A stretch of DNA of 64,000 bases from Macrosoma leucophasiata (GCA_036365455.1 JAWQUS010000030.1:5146001-5210000), one strand, 5' to 3'. Shown: positions 31,882 to 43,022, counted from the stretch's first letter. The notes: generated by a model from the sequence alone, not told the origin. Numbers and translations: made by a program.

Positions 31882-31962
31882 AGACAATCTGTCTTGAATA
31901 CTCTCACGCACACCGATGTGTGCCATTGTATGCCACAAGGTACATTGTCTGTTATCCTATAA
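31882..31962 (+). repeat. Direct duplication, left copy
   Basis: AGACAATCTGTCTT, CACGCACACCGATGTGTGCC and GCCACAAGGTAC match 32368-32467. The right copy has about 24 extra bases (a GCACGTTGCTCGCCGCGTG block). Confidence 0.82.
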
Positions 31963-32054
31963 TGAATGATATTATTGATCAATAATTAAAAGAAAAATCT
32001 CCTTTTCGGACAATTAGCACGAGATTATTTAAACTAGACAATAATTATAAAGAA

Positions 32055-32195
32055 AAATGGAAAGAAAAATTTGACTTCAGGCGAGACTCGAACTCGCGAC
32101 CACTGGGAATCTAGTCCAGCCGCTCTTCCAACTGAGCTACCGAAGTCCTGAATATATTTCACAGGCATGTGTTACTGCGAAATAATATAATAAAC
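32055..32195 (-). mobile_element. T2 tRNA-like element, fullest copy
   Basis: On the minus strand: leader TTTCGCAGTAACACATGCC, then a tRNA-like unit at 32072-32147. Pairings are acceptor GACTTCG with TGAAGTC (one G-U), D-stem GCTC with GAGC, and T-stem GCGAG with CTCGC. A T-run follows the acceptor. The anticodon arm is a 4-bp stem with a nine-base loop. The leader and 3' flank (TTTCTTTCCATTTTTC) recur with other copies, so the whole unit moved together. Confidence 0.72.
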
Positions 32196-32367
32196 AATAA
32201 TTATAAATTTAATTAATAATTGTAAAGTTTTCGATACAAATTAATACGCATTTACGCATTTACTCATACTTGGTCCAACGAAAACCGATTATACTTTAAA
32301 ATGGTAGTAAAACCTTATTTTTATTTAGAGTCCACCTCCATGTACACCTGCAGAAGATCTGCGGTGA

Positions 32368-32470
32368 GACAATCTGTCTTAGGTCCTGTCACGCACACCG
32401 ATGTGTGCCGGCACGTTGCTCGCCGCGTGTGTGCCATTGTCTGCCACAGGGTACAGTGTCTATTATCGCT
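32368..32470 (+). repeat. Direct duplication, right copy
   Basis: Partner of 31882-31962. T2 lies between the two. Confidence 0.82.
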
Positions 32471-32703
32471 TATTTAATTATTGTTGCATTGCGTGTAAGG
32501 TAAGACGAGACGTCTTTTATTTAAATTCTTGCTTATTTTGTGTTTTTTATTTTCTTATTAGTATTAATGGTGTCCTACTAACATAAGATCATTTGTTTAA
32601 AACTAGCTGACGCGACAGTATCCGGAACTATAAAAATTAACGTAAGTCCTTTCTTGATACTTGTGCTATGTTAATCATCGCAATTGGCTCATTACGTGAA
32701 AGT

Positions 32704-32768
32704 GTAATATGTATGTATGTATGTATCTTCACACCAGGTCCCTAACATGGTAGGCAGAGAGTGAGAAT
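32704..32768 (-). mobile_element. LP LINE 3' end with TGTA tail
   Basis: (TGTA)n at 32709-32731 followed by TCTTCACACCAGGTCCCTAA, the complement of the LP end. Confidence 0.72.
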
Positions 32769-32769
32769 G

Positions 32770-32882
32770 CCAGTGCAGGGACTCGAGCGAGAGCGTAGGC
32801 ACCACCGCATAAGTCTCACGGATGGGAACGCATCTGCAAGACCTTTGGTTCTTGTGTGGGTGTCTATAAGCTGCAACATACA
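32770..32882 (+). mobile_element. S1 SINE-like copy with large internal deletion
   Basis: GAGCGTAGGCACCACCGCAT jumps to GTCTCACGGATGGGAACGCA, then TTGTGTGGGTGTCTATAAGC. The middle is missing. Confidence 0.68.
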
Positions 32883-32892
32883 GCAACGCAGG

Positions 32893-33127
32893 CCAAGGGC
32901 GCCGTGGTGGACCGGAGGCAGGAGTAACCAAAGCGTTTATTACCGATGCAAAACAGTCTGTTATTTTTGCGGGGGGAAATGCGTGTGACACACTTACACT
33001 ACAAAAATCGTCTATTACTACGAAACTCACACCTTGACTTTAACAAAATACATAAACGATTTCACGCACACATTTAAACTTCTAGGCGACATGCATAGGC
33101 CCAATTGGGCTTGTACTCAGACAGAGG
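32893..33127 (+). repeat. Dispersed repeat Q, copy b
   Basis: Matches 12340-12585. It is joined directly to repeat P at about 33128. Confidence 0.75.
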
Positions 33128-33616
33128 GAACTCGCAAACTTGTAAAGCCAAGTGTGATAATTTTCCTTTTAATTTCGTTAAATATGTTGCTACTATTTCC
33201 GTAATGTTTGAATTTCTAACAACAACCGTTTAGTTGGTAGGGGGCGGAACACTTGACTTTAACAAAAATAGGCACTTTAAAGCTTAATAAGTCACGAACA
33301 GCTTACTAAATCGGAAAATGATTTAAGTACACCCCTAACATTTTTTAAAGACCTATACATCGATATCCCACACTATATAGAAAAAGAAAAATTTAAAAAT
33401 ATTTACGCGTTACATGTAGGGGAGGTACCCTAAATAATTTTATTTTTCATGGTTTCATTTTACCACTTTCTCGGCGTGATAAAGTTGTATACTTTGCCAA
33501 ATTTCAAGTCTCTAGTACCAATAGTTTTTGCGGTAATTCACGAACGGACAGACAGACAGACGGACATGGCGAAACTACAAGGATTCCTTGCTTACTGCGG
33601 AACCCTAAAATATTAA
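33128..33616 (+). mobile_element. Repeat P, 5' truncated
   Basis: CTCGCAAACTTGTAAAGCC to TTACTGCGGAACCCT, with GACAGACAGAC and ACATGGCGAAACTACAAGG near the end. Confidence 0.75.
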
Positions 33617-35063
33617 AAACGATAGTTTTATATTGAATATGAATTCATTTCATCTCAATACCAAACCGCAAATCGATCACTTGACTCTTAAGATTAAGCG
33701 TACACTGCATGTTCGATTAAAATCTTCGTATAAAGGAGCTTCGCCGTCTTTCCAATACTACCCTATGTATCAAGACTAGTAAGTTCAACCATTATCTTGT
33801 TATCTTAAACTCAAACATCGGTGTTGCCACGTAATCCTACATTATGCACAGATTATGTATGCAAAGCCACAAACAGGCAAATCTGCAATCATCAGTCACT
33901 TTCTCAATTACAACCCTTATCAGTCGAACACACATTAACTAACTCTGTATAACTACCATTTATAACAAGCGCCAAATTCAACCCTGATATATGCAAAATA
34001 GAGTTCAAAACGCATTGAAAAGGTAACTAAGCAAAGCTGCCGAGTTTTCCGTTATCGCTCTGAAAACGGTTTCGCTGACGCGTGAAAGAATTGAGAAAAG
34101 ATCTTTTTTTCGTTCTATGTTCTCTGACAGCGTTGAAGAGGAATGTTGTTAAAATTTGTTGTCTTTTATACCTATAATACCGTGTCTCACTGCGGTTAAG
34201 CATAACACTAAAATAAAACTTTTCGATTGTACATACTTTATTTGGCCAACTTTAAAAAAAATAACATGTTAATTTCTGGTGAGTACATGAGCTACCTAAA
34301 AGACTAATATTCTTCAGGCGGTTGAATTTTACTTTACATTTTTCTTCGTATCAATATGCAAAAGACTTTTAGGCATAAAGTAAATATAATTTTTTTGTAT
34401 ATGATTAAGTATGTAATATTGCTACATAGTAAAAAAAACGATTCAAAAATATAAAAATGGATATTTGTATGTGCGCAGATATCGGTTAGGCATAAACACA
34501 ACACAGCGGCGGTATTTTCAGTTGCTTTATCTTTGAGAATACTTTGAAAAGTGTGAGTTTGAAAAGTTTCAGTTAATGGGTTAAGAAGTGGGGTTGGAGA
34601 TGGGAATTTTTGGGAATTTCCGATATAATTAGTGGAGCGATCGCATTAAGGCCGTCACTTTTAGTTTATCACCGTCACTTCGCTTAGCAGTTTGACGGCT
34701 GATTTTTATTAGTAAAATAAAATTTATAAGGCTTTATTACGGTGTAACTGAAGAAGATTAATATTATGTTGATTTTGTTGAAAATAGCTTATCTATTCTT
34801 TTGTCTTGTAACATTTAATTAGACACTTTAATTATAATATTATTGTAGCTTAAAAACACAAAATAACAATATTTTTTTATTTTCTTCTCTTATAGACTTG
34901 TAAAAATAATTATGACTTGTGAACCTCGCATGTGAAAGCAACAAAGCTATTGTTTATTTTTGCAGATGATAAATATATAAGAAAGGAGACGTTCCGAAAT
35001 GTATGGAGCTTGGGCTCGCACCTTGTACACTATATTGACAGAAGAAGCATAAAACACCAAAAT
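33617..35063. other. Spacer
   Basis: No transposon ends or coding similarity recognised over 1.4 kb. AT-rich except for patches around 34020-34090 and 34600-34690. Confidence 0.35.
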
Positions 35064-35262
35064 CATTTTTAGACTGACCTACCATGACCAAATAGGTCGA
35101 GTTCTGTCTGTTGGTGCGGTCAAAAGTCTTAGGAATCGGAGTGCATGTATGCAGGTAGATGAGGCACGGGAGGTGTGTCAGGACCGGGATATGTGGCGCT
35201 CCACACTCTCTGCCAACCCTGTTAGGGACCTGGCATGAAGATACATACATACATACATTTTC
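35064..35262 (+). pseudogene. LP LINE C-terminal and 3' end fragment
   Basis: The reading contains RLTYHDQIGRVL-type and EAREVCQDRDMWRSTLS-type segments with a frame break, then GTTAGGGACCTGGCATGAAG and a CATA repeat tail. Confidence 0.78.
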
Positions 35263-37417
35263 AGCTATTCAAATCGTCAATTATACCTTCAATTAATTGT
35301 CGTAAGTATATTTCAAAAACAAGAATGCCATAGTAGCAATTTGTTAACATATTATTGTCATACAAAAACTACTTAAATATTTCCGACAAAAAAAAAGGAA
35401 TCAAATTATTTTTTGAGTTTTGTACCATGATTCTACGTATATTTCTCTATCTTTCGATATAGTATACAACGTGCGAGCTCAACGTAAACTTGTCCTTTGA
35501 TACATAGGTACTGGTTTGGTAAATATGATGATGCGTATGATAAGCCCCGAAGAGTTTTGTTTGATCAAACAAAACACTCAGGTATAGGTAATATAATAAA
35601 ATTCAAAGCGAAGTGGGGAATAAAGTAAACAGCTTGCATCAAACATTCTTACGTATAAAATTGAAAACGCAATCTAAGGAAGCACAGAAGCACATCGACG
35701 TACAAGCCTCGCGAATAAGGAAATTCAAATTGTTATTCCAAACTTTAAAAACTAAATGGAAGCAGTGCCATGCAAGTCCAAGTATAAGTCGCAGAATGCT
35801 AAGGACACACAAGCAATATGTCAAAACAATTACATAAAGCAAAACTTTCCTGCATAATTTGTAAACATGAGCCAGTACCAATTGCATATTTGGAATGTTT
35901 TTTCGTCGTCTACCCAATAATTTGTTACCTAATAATATGCTAAGCCGTCACGTGCGAGGTACGGTGTGGTACAGAGCTTCGTGCATGGATTTTAATTATT
36001 GTCATGTACCGAATACGACTTCTAATAAATGTCATTATGAAGCTTGTACATTTGCCACGCTATAATTTTCTGCTACTAAGCCGCGAGAGCATCCTTAACT
36101 TTACAGCTATAAAGTTGGTAATCGAGTTTTACTTGTTTTTTTACTTGCCGTTTTATCGTGGTTCTCTTGTAGTTCCATAATGGAATAGCAATGCCACGTG
36201 CGTGACAATGATGGTACCTAAATAATGTATAATGTTTGATGTTTTATGTGGATGCAGTATAATACGATACGTACGAAACTTTCGCGAACTATTTTGTGTT
36301 TTAAAGTGGTGTGTGGTACATCATCGTGTTGTTCGCATTTTGGTACGAATTACGAGATGCAATAGAGTTTGTTTTTCCGATGATCATAAATAACTTTGTT
36401 GTTCAAATTCTTCGTTTTGCATAAAGTGGTGGACAAAAAAAATATTAAAAAATCCACATTACGAATGACTTTCAAATACTACATTTCATAATTGTAAATG
36501 TTTATCCTTTTGTTAATTTACATGCCTTACTTAATTTAATACTCTATCGTTGTTTGCGAGCATATAATCAGTTTTTGTTATGAAATTGGCCGATAGTAGA
36601 TATCGTTCCCTATGTAACATCGAATATTTTCTACTAACTCTGTCACCAATTGATCAATCAATCAATTGAATAATTATCATCAATACTACCAGGGGTTATC
36701 TACTATTGCCCGAAGATCTCAATTCGATACCCGAGCAGTTCTCATTTTAAGGGTTTCTCCAATCTTTAAGCTACTCGGTAGCACAATGAAAATTGAAAAA
36801 GAAAAGGGCTCAAAAAACAACTACTTAGTGCATCTATGTATCTGTCTATCTAAAGAAGTACAGACGTGAATATTACTAGTAATTGAACTAACAAACCATT
36901 GTCGCCAAGAACCAAAAAGAGCAACATAATGGAATAATTCGACAACACTTAACCCACCTTTATCGTCTTCCGAATATTGAGCCAAAAACAGCGGACAGCG
37001 GGGACTAGTAGGCCGTATAACGCGTTTGCGCGCACCCCGCGGGGGTAGGGAGAACCCCACTTAAGTCCTACCCTTTTAAAGATTCCTCCTCTCATTTTTA
37101 AGACTTTACAATACCAACACATATACATATATTGCTGGGGGATACTTAATTTATATTATACGTGCTCCAAGATGTTTGTGAGGGTGAATTGGATTTTGCC
37201 GTGTTGTCCGTAATTATGGACGTCAACATTCATTACTACCTAATGTGGGGATGCTTAATGAGCTCGGACCAAGCAGCCATTTGCTAATAGCAATTCCGTA
37301 TCTTATTTTTTTTTTCGTAGACGTAGGGACGTCACCCGTGCCTTGGATTTCGTATTGCGATGCGTGAAAAGACGATGTTTGAAAATATTTCAGCTTTAGC
37401 TCATCTCGGTATTTGGT
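35263..37417. other. Repeat-poor block
   Basis: About 2.1 kb without recognised transposons. Contains the palindrome at 35554-35575 and a GC-rich patch at 36990-37060. Short frames have no recognised motif. Confidence 0.35.
35554..35575. repeat. Perfect 22-bp palindrome, no loop
   Basis: Each strand reads GTTTTGTTTGATCAAACAAA and onward, centred on TGATCA. It is exactly self-complementary. Confidence 0.9.
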
Positions 37418-37646
37418 GCAAACAAGCATGCAGTTCACATAGATGTTTTGTGATGACTATTATATACATGTCCATAAATACCAGAGGTCAAAATGCAGAT
37501 ACGTTGCCAACTTTGAGACCTTAATTGTTATGTATCAGTGGTAGTTATTACGGGGCCATACATTACTCTAAGCCCTACCATTAAGCGGCGGATAGAGTAC
37601 ATAATACAGTGAGCTCGAGTTCCTATCCTGGAGCTCTACCACCAGT
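37418..37646 (-). mobile_element. S1b SINE-like copy
   Basis: GCAAACAAGCATGCAGTTC at the left and GGAGCTCTACCACCAGT at the right, with small deletions. Confidence 0.85.
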
Positions 37647-37659
37647 TAACCGAATTTGC

Positions 37660-37795
37660 CATTATCGTATTGGTGACCTCAGCGACGGTAGTTTTCTTTC
37701 AAAACGCTGTTGCCCATCCCGCGTTATTGAATTTACTGTCACCCTGTTCCGAATAGTTTGACCTCCATTGTTCGGTTGACTCACTACAGGTCACG
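37660..37795 (-). mobile_element. LINE-like fragment (NAGWATAF family)
   Basis: Shares AACGCTGTTGCCCATCCCGC and CCATTGTTCG with 58655-58790. In the latter the minus reading gives YTNAGWATAFRNKTTATVIA. Family unassigned. Confidence 0.6.
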
Positions 37796-37804
37796 GCTTT
37801 TCGC

Positions 37805-38047
37805 ATGATGTTGGTAAATGTGAGGTCCTGCTACTGTAGTGATGCAGAAGTAGAAGACGTACACCACGTCCTGTGGGAGTGTCCCCTCAATAGCGAGCTT
37901 AGGGACGGCCTGCTGGACGGCGTGAGGCCACTCGAAGTATGCCCGAGATATTATCGCGATCTCGTGAGCTCGGAGGCGAACTTCAGGCGGCTACGGGACT
38001 TCGCGCATAGGTTGTATAAGTTAAGGAGCAGACTAGAACTCATGAAA
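37805..38047 (+). pseudogene. R1-like LINE C-terminus, left part
   Basis: The frame reads CYCSDAEVEDVHHVLWECPL, a C-x-C...H-x4-C zinc-knuckle as in R1/LOA-type non-LTR proteins, then LRDFAHRLYKLRSRLELMK. It is broken at the hexamer ATGAAA (38042-38047) by a LINE LJ insertion. The continuation resumes at 38866 with the same hexamer. Confidence 0.72.
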
Positions 38048-38865
38048 CTCACTTAATTTAGTAGAGTTAAACCCCTAGAAGACACAAGTCTGCGTGTTCA
38101 CCGCTAAAAAAACCCCATTCATTGTAGCACCACAGTTCCAGGGTATTCCGCTCACCGTTGATAAGAGTATCGGTATCCGGGGCGTTGACATATCGAACGA
38201 AGTGCAATTCGGGAGTCACATTGAGTGTAAGACCAAGTTGGCATCCAAAAAGTTGGGAGTGCTTAACAAAGCGAGGCAGTATTTCACAACGGGGCAGCTA
38301 CTACAGCTTTATAAGACCCAAGTGTGGCCCCATCTGGAATACTGCTCTCATTTGTGGGCGGGAGCCCCCAAATACCAGCTTGGTCCACTTAACTCCCTAC
38401 AAAAACACGCTGTTAGTATTGTTAACGATCCAGGACTTACCGACAGGCTCGAACATCTGAGCCTGCGCAGAGACATTGGGAGTCTGTGCGTGTTGTACCG
38501 TCTCTACAATGGTGAGTGCTCTGCGGAACTGTTTGACATGGTGCCACCGTCTCTTTTCCTACACCGTACTACCCGCCGAAGAGAGAAGTTCCACCCACAC
38601 CGACTGGACACTTGGCAGTGCTCAACGGTGCGGTTTTCACGTTTGTTCCTGCCCAGAACGTGTAAATTGTGGAACGAACTTCCCTCTGAGGTGATCCTTA
38701 GGTGCTACAATATGGGGTTCTTCAAAAATGGCGTCAAAAGAGTCCTTCAGGGCTGGCAGCGCGTTGGCAACTCCCCTGGTGTTGCAAATGTTCATAGGCG
38801 TCGGTGACCACTTTCCATCAGGTGGCCCGATTGCTTATCTGTCAACCTTCAGACATAAAAAAAAA
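38048..38865 (+). mobile_element. LINE LJ copy b, 5' truncated
   Basis: Corresponds to about 2167-2982 of the first copy. A 237-codon frame (38094-38807) matches the C-terminal quarter of ORF2, including LEYCSHLWAG and CKLWNELPSEV, with few substitutions. It ends with the shared 3' UTR and a short poly(A). ATGAAA flanks both sides as a likely 6-bp target duplication. Confidence 0.92.
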
Positions 38866-38976
38866 ATGAAAGAGTTAGACAGAGGACACGCGGAAGAAAG
38901 ACTGGACGAAGAAAGAAGACAACACAGAACACAGAGTGACCGGCGTACGACAGAGGATCCGAAGGCGTTATTGTGA
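38866..38976 (+). pseudogene. R1-like LINE C-terminus, right part
   Basis: Continues as MKELDRGHAEERLDEERRQH, then RTQSDRRTTEDPKALL and a stop at 38974-38976. The charged C-terminal tail joins in sense to the left part once the LJ insertion is removed. About 270 bp of probable 3' UTR follows. Confidence 0.65.
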
Positions 38977-39269
38977 AGTCATGCCCCAGAAAGTGGAGAG
39001 TGGCTCAAAGGGACGCAGGTAAACACAGAAGGTTAAGAACTTGTAGGGAGTCAAGATCATATTATGTGCGCGCGATAAAAGCGAGCAGCGGTTCGTACGC
39101 GCATCTCCCGAGATTCGTCCCATATCACTAGGAAGGTTGGTGGAGCCATGGGAAGGTGGCGGGTTATATTCGGTTGACTCTCTTCAATAGTGGATGATTT
39201 GTACTCCACTTGTAAGCTGTGACGTCGTCACGTCCTGATGCCACGTCTGGTATAAAATATGTCTATAGG

Positions 39270-39548
39270 TTTTTTTATTTAATGAAGGAAGCCAACAAGC
39301 ATGCTGTTCACGTTGATGTTAAGTGATGACTGCAGCCTATAGACACAAAGTTCAGAGGTCAAAATACAGATGCGTTGTCATCCCTGAGACTTTAGTTGTT
39401 TTGTCTCTGTGATAGTTATTAAGGGGCCATATATTACCATGTAACCGGAACATGTTAATGCTGAACTCTACCATTTGGCGGTAGATAGATTAAGTAATGC
39501 AGTGGTGCCTACGCCTTCGAGTCCCCACACTTGAACTCCACCACCAGT
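39270..39548 (-). mobile_element. S1b SINE-like copy, full length
   Basis: T-rich left end, GCCAACAAGCATGCTGTTC, and right end AACTCCACCACCAGT. Confidence 0.9.
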
Positions 39549-39559
39549 TCTAATTAGAA

Positions 39560-39735
39560 TGGGTCCTGAACACCAAGCGACCCGCGACAAGCCAGGATTT
39601 GATGACAGGGCGAGTTGGACTCGCATTGTCAATCAGGAGACAACTAGCACTGGACAAAAAACTGTGGAAGAAAGGAAGGGAGGCCATTGTCCGGCAGTGG
39701 GAAAGCATAGGCTAAATTAAAATAAAATATAGATA
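39560..39735 (+). pseudogene. LINE C-terminal and 3' end fragment
   Basis: One frame ends AIVRQWESIG before a stop near 39650-39715, resembling the QQWTSIG tail of RTE-like LINEs, then GGCAGTGGGAAAGCATAGGC and an AAAATAAAATA tail. Confidence 0.55.
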
Positions 39736-40194
39736 ATATGCTGCACAACAAATAGCTGTTTTTGGTTTGTTTCACAGTAACACAGTTCGTAACAAATAAA
39801 AGGTAAACTCTTAAGTTCCGCGACCAAGAGTCTATTTTTGATCGAAATATGGATTTATGTCCATCTCACTCACACTTTGTTGGTAAGAGTGAAACGAGAA
39901 TACACTATTAGCTGTGAAACGTCATATTCAACATTCAACATTAGCCAATTAGCGGAAGTAATAACAAGTGGTTCTGAATTTGTGCTCGAACTGAAGTAGA
40001 AATTGCAGTGTATTTGAAAAACATTTCATGTTTTCCGTCCTTTCTGCAAATGCATGAAGAAATGATAAAATATTATTTTACTAAAGATGTAGGTCATTAA
40101 TTGATGACCAGTTTTGGAATTGCGATCCAGAGCAGTCTAGTCTTAAATTTTGGCATGTAAACATTCATGTTCTTAAGTATGATTTTTTTCTATT
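39736..40194. other. Spacer
   Basis: AT-rich, nothing recognised. Confidence 0.35.
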
Positions 40195-40475
40195 AATAAT
40201 TACAAAGTTGGCAAACAAACATGCAGTTCACATAGATGTTCAGTAATGACTGCACCCTGTCTACAGGGTCTGCATAAAAGCCAAAGGTCAAAATGCAAAT
40301 GCGTTGCCACCCCTGAGACCTTAGGTTTTATGTTTCTGTGAAAGTTATTACGGGGTCATACATTACCAGCTAACTGGAACCCAAAAATGCTAAACACTAC
40401 TATTTTCCGGCAGATAGTTTAGGTTATGCGATGGTGCCTACAACCTTGAGCTCTGACACTGGAACTTTACCACCG
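40195..40475 (-). mobile_element. S1b SINE-like copy, diverged
   Basis: GGCAAACAAACATGCAGTTC to GGAACTTTACCACCGAT. It abuts a plus-strand S1 copy, forming a head-to-head pair. Confidence 0.88.
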
Positions 40476-40477
40476 AT

Positions 40478-40690
40478 AAATGGTAGTGTTCAGCACTATC
40501 GTTTTTCGGTCAGATGGTAATGTACGGCCCTGTAATATCCGGCACAGAGGTATAACACCATAGGCCTCAGGAGTGGTAACGCATCTGCATTTCGACCTTG
40601 GTCTTTTTGTGGGTGTCTATAGGCTGCAGTCATCACTTAACATCAATGTGGACTGCATGCTGGTTTGTCACTTCCATAACATAAAAAAAC
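40478..40690 (+). mobile_element. S1 SINE-like copy, 5' truncated
   Basis: Starts in the middle at AAATGGTAGTGTTCAGC and ends normally with ACTTCCATAACATAAAAAA. Confidence 0.88.
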
Positions 40691-41320
40691 ACCTTTTCAA
40701 ACATCCACTGAAACTAGTTAATAAAAAAAGTTAAAAAGACAAATTCATCAATACTTACGTGCGGCGAATGAGGCAAACCATACGTTCCGTACCCCTGTTT
40801 GCCAAACCAAACCGAACCTGCATACTAAACGACCATTTTCAACACGTTAAATCTGTTACCAACCTCTTCACGTTCGTTCCAGGCTTTTTTCGAATCCTTA
40901 TTAAGGATAAGGAAGTTTGATTTGTGAAAATTATATTTAAAATTCAAGCCTTATACATGTCATGACAGGTTTTCTTTTTATGAAATGGGATAGATTGTCA
41001 TGAAAATCGGAAATTGTGTTTATGTCGGTATCTTATTATTATAAAGATCAAAAAGAATAAGTATGCATGTCATATATGAAAATATAATTAATAACATAGA
41101 AACAACCCTTATAGCTGACTACACAATGTGTATTTGTCGAATTGACGTCTTAGTGGAAGAGCTGTTTTACTCTTTTTTTTATTATAATTCTTAATTTACA
41201 TTCTTGTCTATATTTGTTTGCAAATAAAATTCTCAAATTAATAATAAATAATTACATGGAAACAACCACATAGCTATCTAAATAATCATTCACAATTTGG
41301 AACGAACTCCTCTCTTTTTT
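40691..41320. other. Spacer with part of a duplicated unit
   Basis: 41235-41290 (ATTACATGGAAACAACCACA, TAGCTATCTAAATAATCA) is the left part of a unit repeated at 42372 onward. Otherwise AT-rich. Confidence 0.5.
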
Positions 41321-41605
41321 TTTTTTTATTTTATTAAATTCGCAAACAAGCGTGCAGTTCACATTGATGTTAAGTGATGACTGCAGCCTATAGACACCCA
41401 CACAATGACCAGAGGACAAAATGCAAATGCGCTGCCACTCCTGAGGCATTAGGTGTTATGCCTCTGTGCCGGAAATTACAGAGCGGTACATTACCACCTG
41501 ACCGGAACACGATAGTGCTGAACACTACCATTTAGCGGCAAGTATATAAGGTAATGCGGTGGTGCCTACGCCCGCGAGCTCCGTCACTGGAGCTCTACCA
41601 CCAGT
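41321..41605 (-). mobile_element. S1 SINE-like copy, full length
   Basis: Long T-run at the left (complement of the tail), CAAACAAGCGTGCAGTTC, and GGAGCTCTACCACCAGT at the right. Confidence 0.92.
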
Positions 41606-41627
41606 AAAAAATTATAGGTATATTCCC

Positions 41628-41763
41628 TGCAACATGGGGTTCTTCAAAAAAGGCGTCAAAAGAGTCTTTCAGGGCTGGCAGGTGCTTCAAATGTTCATAG
41701 ACAATGGTGACCACTTTCCATCAGGTGGCCTATCTCCTTGTCTGTCAACCTTATGACATAAAA
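41628..41763 (+). mobile_element. LINE LJ copy c, 3' end only
   Basis: AACATGGGGTTCTTCAAAAA to TGTCAACCTTATGACATAAAA. Matches the final ORF2 codons and UTR of copy a, with a small deletion after GGGCTGGCAG. Confidence 0.9.
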
Positions 41764-41824
41764 ATCTATTATCAAAAACATAATCAACGAAGAGCGCCAG
41801 AAATCGACTTTTTATTATTGAACT

Positions 41825-42113
41825 TACTGATGGTAGAGCTCCAGTGACGGAGCTCGCGGGCGTAGGCACCACCGCATTACCTAATATACTTGCCGCTAAA
41901 TGGTAGTGTTCAGCACTATCGTGTTCCGGTCAGGTGGTAATGTACGGCCCCGTAATAGCTATCACAGAGGCATAACAAATAAGGTCTGAGGGATGGCAAC
42001 GCATTTGCATTTTGAACACAGATTTTTGTGTTGATGTCTATAGGCTGGAGTCATCACTTAACATCAATGTGAACTGCATGCTTGTTTGCCACTTCCATTA
42101 CATAAAAAAAAAA
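41825..42113 (+). mobile_element. S1/S1b chimeric SINE-like copy
   Basis: The 5' half is S1 (GCCGCTAAATGGTAGTGTTC, GTTCCGGTCAGGTGG). The middle switches to S1b (CCCCGTAATAGCTATCACAG, AAATAAGGTCTGAGG), and the end is S1-like. Possible short target duplication AAATCGAC / AAATCGTC around it. Confidence 0.88.
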
Positions 42114-42560
42114 TCGTCGGGGTCATCGCGACGGTAAACAAACAATATAACAAATGGGTTGATCGCAAAACAATCGGTTCTACAATTGAATATCGAAACA
42201 AAATACGTAGCCTTCCGTAGAAATGCAATTATTTTAAAGAAAGACTTTTTTGAATCAGACTGGTGTTCCCAAGAAAAAACGTGTTTTCACTTTTTTTTCG
42301 ATACTTATCGGTATTGGAATTATGCGCGTGAGAAGTAAAAGGGATCAGCTAGTTTTAAATGGAACATGTAAAAATTCCCGAAAGAATAAATTATAGCATA
42401 GAAGCAATCCACATAGCTATCTTAACAATCAAATATCAAAGAATTAATTAATGAGCAGCGCCAGAAGCCGACGGGGTCGTCGGTAAACAAACAATATAAC
42501 AAATGGGTTGATCGCAAAACAATCGGGCCTGCGATTTAATATCGAAACAATGAAACAAAA
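42114..42560 (+). repeat. Tandem duplicated unit, including an uninterrupted copy
   Basis: 42372-42560 carries, without interruption, blocks found in pieces at 41235-41290, 41763-41812 and 42114-42200: CCACATAGCTATCT, AGCGCCAGAA, and ACAAACAATATAACAAATGG with TTGATCGCAAAACAATCG. The first copy was split by an S1, an LJ end and another S1. The sequence at 42325-42350 ends GGATCAGCTAG-T, a possible Helitron end. Confidence 0.82.
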
Positions 42561-42953
42561 TATCTTTATGTAAGAACAGAAAAAGCTTGACTGCTTAAGT
42601 ACCTAACCTTTTTGTAGAAGTTATAAAAAATCTGCACAAAGCAAAAATATCAAACAATGAATACTGGGATAGGCTTACGCGTTAAATTTAATTTGAAATA
42701 AACAGTTGAAACATATTTAACTATAAATGTTTAATTTAGTACAATTCTTTTGCTTTCAAAATAATGTATGACATTTACTTACAACTGTGTAAACTCAGAA
42801 AAACTATGTTGTCGCCAAAATTTGATTATAACACAGAGAAATAAAAAGTTAATAATATGACAAAAATAATTCGTAATTACTTTTTTTTTGCCTTAAAAGG
42901 GTGAAATACGAGTGAAAAAATAATAAAAAAATAAAAAATAATTGAATGAAACT
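42561..42953. other. AT-rich spacer
   Basis: Nothing recognised. Confidence 0.35.
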
Positions 42954-43022
42954 GTAATTGCCGTAAATTTCGGGGTCGCACATTAACACCTGACCGAAAA
43001 TGATAGCGCTGAACGCTACGGC
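42954..43022 (-). mobile_element. S1 fragment (about 70 bp)
   Basis: CACATTAACACCTGACCGAA and TGATAGCGCTGAACGCTAC match the middle in complement. Confidence 0.68.

Noticed and set aside
32692..33030. 112-codon minus frame
   Set aside because: Crosses an LP tail, a deleted S1 and repeat Q.
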